Assembly (NCBI GenBank): GCA_937902695.1
Contig: CALFNI010000459.1
Coordinates: 1 to 9,583, forward strand
Direction of reading: 5' to 3'
DNA: 9,583 bases
Origin: an uncultured Rhodanobacteraceae bacterium
Lineage (GTDB): Bacteria; Pseudomonadota; Gammaproteobacteria; Xanthomonadales; Rhodanobacteraceae
Positions within the stretch are counted from its first letter, which is position 1; the number at the start of each line of letters is the position of its first letter. The notes beneath the pieces are model-generated. The model was not told where the DNA came from, did not search any database, and worked only from the letters and a program-made list of their open reading frames with translations. Below, one piece after another: positions 1 through 5,561 of the stretch. The position numbers and the translations under genes were made by a program.

Positions 1-165
1 CCGGGTGGCGGACCAGGTGGCGGAGGGGGAGCCGGTGCTGGCGCGCCTGGTCGTCCCGGAGGTTTCGGCGGCGGTCGTCCCGGCGGTCCCGGTGGTCGCG
101 GTCGCGGCGCGCCGACGCAGGGTGCATTCGGTCGTGGCCCCGGGGGTCGTCCTACCCGTGGCCGG
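1..165 (+). repeat. Low-complexity Gly/Arg/Pro-coding stretch in the IF-2 linker
   Basis: The first 165 bases encode an almost uninterrupted run of Gly, Pro, Arg and Ala (repeats such as PGGG, GRPGG and GGRGRG). This is the disordered linker between the IF2_N domains typical of actinobacterial IF-2. It is part of the infB fragment, not a separate element, but its repetitive GC-rich DNA is prone to assembly error. Confidence 0.8.
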
Positions 166-1464
166 AAGTCGAAGAAGCAGCGGCGCCAGGAGTTCGACAA
201 CATGCAGGCGCCGAGCATCGGTGGCGTCCAGGTCCCGCACGGCAATGGCGAGGAGATCCGCCTTCCCCGTGGCGCCAGCCTTGCCGACTTCGCTGACCGC
301 ATCGGTGCGAACCCCGGCTCGCTGGTGCAGGTCGTCTTCACCCAGCTCGGCGAGATGGTGACCGCGACGCAGTCGGCTCCCGAGGAGACGCTGCAGCTGC
401 TCGGCACAGAGCTCGGCTGGAATGTGCGGATCGTCACCCCCGAGGAGGAGGACGCCGAGATCCTTTCGCGCTTCGACCTCGAGTTCGATGCCGAAGAGGA
501 CGAGGCCGACCTCGTCGCGCGGGCGCCCGTCGTGACTGTCATGGGTCACGTCGACCATGGAAAGACCAAGCTGCTCGATGCGATTCGACAGACCGACGTG
601 GTCGCCAAGGAGCACGGTGGAATCACCCAGCACATCGGCGCCTACCAGGTCCACGCGATCGTTGAGGGCAACGAGCGGACGCTGACCTTCATCGACACCC
701 CGGGTCACGAGGCGTTCACCGCCATGCGTGCCCGTGGTGCCCAGGTGACCGACATCGCGGTCCTCGTAGTCGCGGCCGACGATGGCGTCATGCCGCAGAC
801 CATCGAGGCGCTCAACCACGCTCAGGCAGCGGACGTGCCGATCGTGGTCGCGGTCAACAAGGTCGACAAGGAAGATGCCAACCCGGCCAAGGTGCGCCAG
901 CAGCTCACCGAGTACGGCCTGGTGGCGGAGGAGTACGGCGGCGAGACGCTGTTCATCGACGTCTCCGCGCGGACCGGCCAGGGTCTTGAGACCCTGCTCG
1001 AGGCCGTTGCGCTGACCGCCGACGCGGCGCTCGACCTGCGTGCCAACCCGACGCGCGACGCCGAAGGCGTTGCGATCGAGGCAAACCTCGACAAGGGGCG
1101 CGGCCCCGTTGCGACCGTGCTGATCCAGCGCGGCACGCTGCGGGTCGGTGACTCGATCGTCGCCGGTGACGCATACGGCCGCGTTCGCGCCATGCTCGAC
1201 GAGTACGGCGACCCGGTGACCGAGGCCGCTCCGTCGCGCCCGGTTCAGGTGCTCGGCTTCACGAGCGTCCCCGGCGCAGGCGACAACTTCCTCGTCGTAT
1301 CCGAGGACCGGGTGGCCCGCCAGATCGCCGAGCAGAGGCAGGCGCGCGAGCGCTTCGCCGAGCTGGCGAAAAGTCGTGGCCGCATGACCCTCGAGGACGT
1401 GCTCGACCGGATTCAGCAGGGCGAGATCAACCAGCTCAACCTCATCCTCACGGGCGACGTCCCC
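1..1464 (+). CDS. infB: Translation initiation factor IF-2, internal fragment (both ends missing)
   Basis: IF-2 is the cytoplasmic GTPase that delivers initiator fMet-tRNA to the ribosome. The frame is open from base 1, so the ATG at 202 is internal and the true start lies upstream. In order I see a Gly/Arg/Pro-rich linker (visible residues 1-55), a basic stretch ([13 protein letters not shown]), the second IF2_N domain (about residues 84-140), an acidic loop, then the G domain. The G-domain motifs are GHVDHGKT at 544-567, the [10 protein letters not shown] switch from 616, DTPGH at 694-708, NKVD at 856-867 and SARTG at 964-978. Domain II follows ([20 protein letters not shown]), then the helix leading into domain III. 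The match stops at the start of domain III ([11 protein letters not shown]); the rest of domain III and the tRNA-binding domain IV are absent. Linker and acidic-loop style point to Actinobacteria. This cannot be a functional IF-2 as it stands; it is very likely one half of a chimeric contig. Confidence 0.95.
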
Positions 1465-1476
1465 GGTTCGGGCGAC
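1448..1476. other. Probable chimeric junction between infB and the cytochrome gene
   Basis: Upstream of about 1448 the translation follows IF-2 closely. From about 1477 it follows a multihaem cytochrome ([11 protein letters not shown]). Between them lies TGDVPGSGD, where actinobacterial IF-2 normally has KGDVSGSVEAL, as I remember it. The changed residues (T for K, P for S, then G for V) suggest the switch happens inside this stretch, perhaps at a short shared sequence resembling GACGTC..CGGTTCGG. The frame is preserved, which makes one apparent 974-codon ORF from the ATG at 202. No translation-related gene occurs anywhere to the right and no cytochrome gene to the left. The exact crossover base cannot be fixed from this window. 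Confidence 0.8.
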
Positions 1477-3126
1477 TATTGCCTGCGCTGTCACACGCCG
1501 CGCGGCTGGCTCATGGGCCACGTCGTCAAGCCGGGATTCGGCCCGCCGAACGATCCGGTCAAGGGCGCGGCCGCGTGCCTGCTCAACGGCACCTACGATG
1601 CGCCGGACGACACCAACAGCGACATGGGCGGCGTCACCTGCCATTTCTGCCATCGGCTGATGCCGAACGGACCGAACGGCGAGCCTGGCTACACCGATAG
1701 CGGCAACGCCTGGGTCGACGACGTGTCGTGCGCGAACACCGGCGGCGGCGGACCGCCGTGCCGGCGCGGGCCCTACGCCTACACCGACGGCACCGCGCCG
1801 CCGCCGCACGAGTGGATGTATTCGGAGTACCACACGCAGTCGGCGATCTGCGGCACGTGCCACAACGTGAGCTCGCCCGACGTGACGCACCTGCCGATCG
1901 CAACCGACCGCATCTTCGGCGACGGCTTCGACGGCACGCTGCCGCTGAAGACGCTCAAGCTCGGCGACGGCACCGACACCGGGCATCCCATGCCGATCGA
2001 GCGCACGTTCGCCGAATGGCAGCAAAGCCAGTACGCGCAGACGCCCGAGACGACCTGCCAGGGCTGCCACATGCCCGAGAGCGAGGATCCGGACGCGACG
2101 GTGTGCTCGTTCCGCACCAACAACCGCACGGGCAATCTGCCGGTGCATGCGTTCGTCGGCGGCAACACGTGGATTCCCGGCGTGATCAAGGGCGAGTTCG
2201 GCGCCGGCCTCGACACGACCGGCAATTGCGCGCAGCCGCCGGGCGGCGGAACGCCGATCAGCTGCCGCACGCTGTCGCTGCAGCAGACGATCGACTGGGC
2301 GCGCGAGTTCCTGACCACCGCGGCCGCGCTCGACACGACGATCCAGAGCTACACGCCGCCGACGTCGACGGTCGCCGGCGCGATGGCGCTTTCGGTCAAG
2401 GTGACGAATCTCTCGGGCCACAAGCTTCCGACGGGCTACGCCGAAGGCCGGCGCATGTGGCTCAACATGCAGGTGCGCGATGCGAACGGCGGCCTCGTGT
2501 TCGAGAGCGCGCCGTACGATGCGGCGACCGCGCAGCTGACCGAGGATCCGCAGGCACGCGTCTACGAAGTGCAGCAGGGCATCTGGAATTACCAGGGCAC
2601 CGGCGCGTGCGACATCGAGAACGCCTCGAGCGAGAAGATGTTCCATTTCGTCCTCAACGACTGCATCGCGCGCGACAGCCGCATCCCGCCGCTCGGCTTC
2701 ACGCCGGCGACGGCGGCCGATCCGAACGGCTATGACCTGCGGCCGGTCGGCTACACCTATCCGGAGACGTCGCCGGGCTCGGGCGTGCTCGTCAACTTCG
2801 ACACGGCGACGTACACGCTCTCCGTGCCCGCCGGCACGGTCACGCCGCTGACGGCGACCGCGCGGCTCTACTATCAGACCGCGAGCAGCGAGTACGTCAG
2901 GTTCCTGCGCGACGAAGCGGTGAACGAGGGCTTCGAGGGCGAGAACCAGATGTGCGCCGGCGGCACGCCCGACCGGCCGTTCACGGTCGGTCCGCAGTCG
3001 CGCACGCGCGGCGAGTACGTCTACGAGCTCTGGAACAACGCGCCCGACGACGCGACGCAGCCCGGTTACGGCAAGTCGCCGCCCGAGCTGATGCAGACGA
3101 GCGCGGCGTCGACCTCGACGCGCTGA
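1465..3126 (+). CDS. Multihaem c-type cytochrome, N-terminus missing
   Basis: Expected to be a periplasmic or outer-surface electron-transfer protein with covalently bound haems. Four CXXCH sites are visible: CLRCH (1480-1494), CHFCH (1639-1653), CGTCH (1849-1863) and CQGCH (2056-2070). The signal peptide and probably further N-terminal sequence, possibly with more haem sites, were lost at the junction. Local contexts such as [19 protein letters not shown] and TCQGCHMP are typical of the multihaem cytochrome c family. After the haem region comes a beta-rich C-terminal half containing [20 protein letters not shown], which is characteristic of this group; its His could be a distal haem ligand (inference). 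Extra cysteines ([11 protein letters not shown] and others) may form disulfides. An IFGDGFDGT segment sits between haems 3 and 4 and looks inserted. The gene ends in TGA at 3124-3126, immediately followed by a hairpin. The family is clear; electron donor and acceptor are unknown. Confidence 0.85.
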   Translation, partial: GSGDYCLRCHTPRGWLMGHVVKPGFGPPNDPVKGAAACLLNGTYDAPDDTNSDMGGVTCHFCHRLMPNGPNGEPGYTDSGNAWVDDVSCANTGGGGPPCRRGPYAYTDGTAPPPHEWMYSEYHTQSAICGTCHNVSSPDVTHLPIATDRIFGDGFDGTLPLKTLKLGDGTDTGHPMPIERTFAEWQQSQYAQTPETTCQGCHMPESEDPDATVCSFRTNNRTGNLPVHAFVGGNTWIPGVIKGEFGAGLDTTGNCAQPPGGGTPISCRTLSLQQTIDWAREFLTTAAALDTTIQSYTPPTSTVAGAMALSVKVTNLSGHKLPTGYAEGRRMWLNMQVRDANGGLVFESAPYDAATAQLTEDPQARVYEVQQGIWNYQGTGACDIENASSEKMFHFVLNDCIARDSRIPPLGFTPATAADPNGYDLRPVGYTYPETSPGSGVLVNFDTATYTLSVPAGTVTPLTATARLYYQTASSEYVRFLRDEAVNEGFEGENQMCAGGTPDRPFTVGPQSRTRGEYVYELWNNAPDDATQPGYGKSPPELMQTSAASTSTR

Positions 3127-3155
3127 GCGATTGTTGCGGCGGCGCCGACAATCGC
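3127..3155 (+). terminator. Hairpin directly after the cytochrome stop codon, possible weak terminator
   Basis: GCGATTGT at 3127-3134 is exactly complementary to ACAATCGC at 3148-3155, giving an 8-bp stem with a 13-nt GC-rich loop that begins at the first base after the TGA. No U-run follows, so it is not a canonical rho-independent terminator. It may instead protect the mRNA 3' end or weakly terminate. Confidence 0.35.
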
Positions 3156-3377
3156 CCGCCGCGTCCCGGTTCGATGCGCCGGCGGGTGCAGCGCGCATCG
3201 GATCGGGCCCGGCCGGCTCCGGCTTTACATATATTTACGGGCGCATCGCGAGGGACGCGACGCGACGAAGGCCGCGGTTCTCCGGCGCGGGAAGGCCGTC
3301 GCCCGCGCGCCGTTGGCGGACCGCGGGAAACCCCCGGACGGTCATGCTGCGCCGCATGATTCCGGGCCGCGCGCCCG

Positions 3378-3386
3378 TGATAGATT
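3378..3386 (+). promoter_or_regulatory. Possible extended -10 promoter element for the paralog pair
   Basis: TGATAGATT fits the TGn-TATAAT extended -10 pattern, with four of six -10 bases matching. It would place transcription start near 3393 and give a leader of roughly 54 nt before the ATG at 3447. No convincing -35 hexamer is seen upstream, so this is a suggestion only. Confidence 0.3.
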
Positions 3387-3404
3387 CCGTGGGTTAGTCC
3401 TTTC

Positions 3405-3427
3405 GGAACGTCGTGGCAAGCCGTTCC
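3405..3427 (+). promoter_or_regulatory. Short inverted repeat in the leader of the first paralog
   Basis: GGAACG at 3405-3410 pairs with CGTTCC at 3422-3427 across an 11-nt loop, ending 8 nt before the Shine-Dalgarno sequence. A 6-bp stem can occur by chance; it could be a leader hairpin or a small operator. Confidence 0.2.
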
Positions 3428-3435
3428 TCTTCCAT

Positions 3436-3443
3436 GGGGGTGA
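3436..3443 (+). promoter_or_regulatory. Ribosome binding site of the first paralog
   Basis: GGGGGTGA matches seven of eight bases of the ideal GGAGGTGA and places its purine core six bases before the ATG at 3447. This supports that start over the out-of-frame ATG at 3433. Confidence 0.7.
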
Positions 3444-3446
3444 AAC

Positions 3447-5468
3447 ATGGTTGTTCGGGTAAGTGCGCTCGCGCTTGCGTGCGCGTTCGTTTTGGGGTCC
3501 GCGCCGTCGCATGCGGGAGTCATCGACAAGGCGCAGAAGGCCGAAGCCGCCGGACAGCAGTCCTGGTCCGCGTGGGGCGGCGACATCGGCTTCCGCTGGA
3601 ACCGCGGCATCCTCGGCAATATCGGCATTCACATCGAAGCGTCGCCCACGGGGCAGCAGCTGTCGAAGAATCTGCGCGGTCATGAATGGTTCGACGTGCG
3701 CGAGACGGGCGGCTTGACCTTCACGGTCAAGAACGGGTCGATGCAGCAGTTCACCGGCGGCATGCTGCAGATGCGCGGCGGCTACGTGCTCAGGCTCGCC
3801 GACGGAAGCGCGATCGATCTTCGCGACCTCTCGTTCCGCATACGCGCCGACGATCCCAAGGTGCTCGACGTGGTCAGCGGCGACGGCAAGGCCTGGTTCT
3901 ATACCGATCGCGTGATGTTCGAGCTCGCCAACGGCAAGAAGACGCTTGCGATCCGCGCGGCGGATCTTCGCATCGCACCCGCGCTCGCCAACCGCATCGG
4001 CCGGTCGGACGCGGCGAACATCGAAATCGCCGACCTCATGCTCAACACGGCGATCAACATCCAGGGCGTCGACGTCGTCGAAGGCGGCTCGTGCGATCCG
4101 TATCCGTGGCCCGGCACCGCGGTCGAAGGCGTGAGCGGCGAGTCGTACCAGGCCGATCTCTTCATGCAGGCGATCCAGTTCGATCCGGTCGGCTGCCAGT
4201 CGTGCGACGGCCCGGGCGGCGCGAACGACGGCACCGTGTCGTGGGCACCGAGCTCGACGCTGCGCAACAACGTCAACGACGGCACCGCGCAGGCGACGAT
4301 CTCGGGCGATCCGCTCGGCACGAGCACGGCGCTCTACGCAGGCTACATCGCGTGGTGGACGAAGTTCAGCGGCAATCCGCCGAACTACAATCCGCCGTAC
4401 AAGAACGACCAGCATCCGTTCCTGATCTGGAACCTCTATCGCTTCAACGCCGACGGCAGCTTCGAGCAGATCGGCCGCTCGGGCGTCAAGCACGCGTTCG
4501 TCAGCGTCAACGGCGGCTGCCTCGACAGTTGCGACCACCTCGGCGGTCACGCGCTCGGCCGCGGCTGCGGCGATACCTACGGCAGCGGCAACAACGACAG
4601 TCCCTGGGACATGGCGCCGCGCAGCGAAATCGTGCCGGCCAAAGCCATCTGGGGCCGCTGCGGATCGATCTTCGATCCGAACTGCACCGGCAACTACGAC
4701 GTCTCGGACGGCGGCAACGACGAGTGGACGCAGCGCCTCAAGACGCACGAGTCGCAGGTCGATCCCGCCGCGAATCCGGGCGCGACGTACCTGATGGATT
4801 CCTGGTACATCGCGCGTCAGGACATCAACATCTACAACTCGATGGCGACCGTCACCGGCACGCCGCATTACCAGAGCAACATGTGGTCCTTCAGCGGCCA
4901 GTCGAACTTCCGCCTGGGCGCCGCGATCGATCGCTGGGTCGATCCGACCAACCTGCCGCCGAACTCGATGAATACCGAGCTCGCGGTGAACGAAGGCCAC
5001 GCGAAGGTTGCGGTCAAGGTCACCGATCTCGGCGACGGCACATGGCGCTACGACTACGCGGTCATGAACTTCGATTTCGCTCGCGCCGTCACGGCGGGGC
5101 AGGGCACCGGGCACGGTCCCGATCCGCGCGTCGTCAGCAACATGGGCTTCGACAGCCTGTCGATCCCGGCCGGCGGCGCGATCGGTGCGACCAACTTCAG
5201 GAACGGCACCGTCGACAACGCGAACGCATGGACATCCTCGACCACCGACGGCACGGTCACCTGGACCGCGCCGCAGGGCGCGACGCTCGACTGGGGCACG
5301 ATGTACTCGTACTCCATCGTGTCGAGCACGGGCCCGGTCGCCGGCAACGCAACGCTTCATGTCGCGGAGGACGGAACGCCGGCCTCGTACGACGTCGCCA
5401 CGCTCGTTCCCGCGCCGTCGGCGCCGGACGACACCGTATTCACGGATGGATTCGACGGAACTCCGTGA
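3447..5468 (+). CDS. Secreted Cys-containing protein of unknown function, tandem copy A
   Basis: 673 residues. Residues 1-23 form a classic signal peptide (VSALALACAFVLGSAPSHA, cleavage before GVIDKAQ), so export by Sec is expected. Residues 24-210 are a beta-rich N-terminal domain (SWSAWGG, LQMRGGYVL, SAIDLRDLSFR). Residues 215-480 are a central domain with eight cysteines at 216, 250, 253, 358, 362, 374, 405 and 413, including CQSC. Its signature segments are QHPFLIWNLYR, FEQIGRSGVKHAF and LGRGCGDTYGSGNNDS followed by PRSEI. Residues 510-640 form a C-terminal beta domain (VAVKVTDLGDGTWRYDYAV). These motifs recall a widespread uncharacterised secreted family with NMYRLKDGRFEQIG, SWLKHGF and LGVGCSDPYSSGLN patterns. 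The last 13 residues (DDTVFTDGFDGTP) form a tail absent from copy B. No catalytic motif is recognised, and function is unknown. It probably forms a two-gene operon with copy B. Confidence 0.9.
   Translation: MVVRVSALALACAFVLGSAPSHAGVIDKAQKAEAAGQQSWSAWGGDIGFRWNRGILGNIGIHIEASPTGQQLSKNLRGHEWFDVRETGGLTFTVKNGSMQQFTGGMLQMRGGYVLRLADGSAIDLRDLSFRIRADDPKVLDVVSGDGKAWFYTDRVMFELANGKKTLAIRAADLRIAPALANRIGRSDAANIEIADLMLNTAINIQGVDVVEGGSCDPYPWPGTAVEGVSGESYQADLFMQAIQFDPVGCQSCDGPGGANDGTVSWAPSSTLRNNVNDGTAQATISGDPLGTSTALYAGYIAWWTKFSGNPPNYNPPYKNDQHPFLIWNLYRFNADGSFEQIGRSGVKHAFVSVNGGCLDSCDHLGGHALGRGCGDTYGSGNNDSPWDMAPRSEIVPAKAIWGRCGSIFDPNCTGNYDVSDGGNDEWTQRLKTHESQVDPAANPGATYLMDSWYIARQDINIYNSMATVTGTPHYQSNMWSFSGQSNFRLGAAIDRWVDPTNLPPNSMNTELAVNEGHAKVAVKVTDLGDGTWRYDYAVMNFDFARAVTAGQGTGHGPDPRVVSNMGFDSLSIPAGGAIGATNFRNGTVDNANAWTSSTTDGTVTWTAPQGATLDWGTMYSYSIVSSTGPVAGNATLHVAEDGTPASYDVATLVPAPSAPDDTVFTDGFDGTP
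5436..5465 (+). other. C-terminal F-x-D-G-F-D tail of copy A
   Basis: The protein ends VFTDGFDGTP after a linker rich in Pro and Ala. From memory, many secreted proteins of Xanthomonadales end in a similar I/V-F-x-D-G-F-E/D tail, which may be a lineage-specific export or anchoring tag. There is no following membrane helix or basic cluster as in PEP-CTERM tails. The same eight-residue pattern occurs internally in the cytochrome at 1915-1938. Confidence 0.5.
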
Positions 5469-5475
5469 TGTCCTC

Positions 5476-5509
5476 GGGCAGCTGCACGGTGCCAGCCGCG
5501 CAGCTGCCC
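5476..5509 (+). promoter_or_regulatory. Perfect 10-bp inverted repeat between the two paralogs
   Basis: GGGCAGCTGC at 5476-5485 is exactly complementary to GCAGCTGCCC at 5500-5509, with a 14-nt loop, starting 7 bases after the stop of copy A. Each arm also contains the palindrome GCAGCTGC. No U-run follows, so it is not a standard terminator. It could be a processing or stabilising hairpin that sets relative expression of copies A and B, an attenuator, or a dyad operator. Confidence 0.55.
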
Positions 5510-5549
5510 ACATGTTCCCAACCCGCATTCCCAAGCAATCACTGATCCC

Positions 5550-5553
5550 GGGG
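5550..5553 (+). promoter_or_regulatory. Shine-Dalgarno sequence deciding the start of copy B
   Basis: GGGG at 5550-5553 lies only two bases before the ATG at 5556 but eight bases before the in-frame ATG at 5562. The second spacing is workable, so 5562 is preferred. It also gives a cleaner signal peptide start, MKFHALALL. Confidence 0.5.
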
Positions 5554-5561
5554 TAATGACG

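Larger units (their letters stand above)
3127..3446. other. Intergenic region without a recognisable gene
   Basis: These 320 bp separate the cytochrome from the first paralog. ORFs crossing the region on either strand are Arg/Pro/Ala-rich, resemble no family I know and look like chance frames in GC-rich DNA. It holds the hairpin at 3127-3155, an isolated AT-rich patch at 3224-3237, a possible extended -10 element at 3378-3386, a short leader hairpin at 3405-3427 and the ribosome binding site for the next gene. The gap suggests that the paralog pair has its own promoter and is not simply co-transcribed with the cytochrome. Confidence 0.6.

Noticed and set aside
202..204. ATG as the start of infB
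   Set aside because: The frame is open upstream to base 1 with typical IF-2 linker sequence, so this Met is internal.
202..3126. A genuine 974-residue IF-2/cytochrome fusion protein
   Set aside because: Both halves are truncated at the join, they need different cell compartments, and they look like different phyla; a chimera is the simpler explanation.
3224..3237. AT-rich patch with TATATT as a promoter -10 box
   Set aside because: No -35-like hexamer at the right distance, and a start here would give a leader of about 200 nt; kept only as a remark.
3285..3308. GC-only inverted repeat GCGCGGG/CCCGCGC
   Set aside because: Seven bases of pure G and C are expected by chance in DNA this GC-rich, and no U-run follows.
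4194..4205. CQSC in copy A (and 6297-6308 in copy B) as a haem site
   Set aside because: It is followed by Asp, not His, so it is not a CXXCH haem attachment motif.
5556..5558. ATG at 5556 as the start of copy B
   Set aside because: The only Shine-Dalgarno-like sequence ends two bases before it, which is too close; the in-frame ATG at 5562 has better spacing. The difference is two residues.
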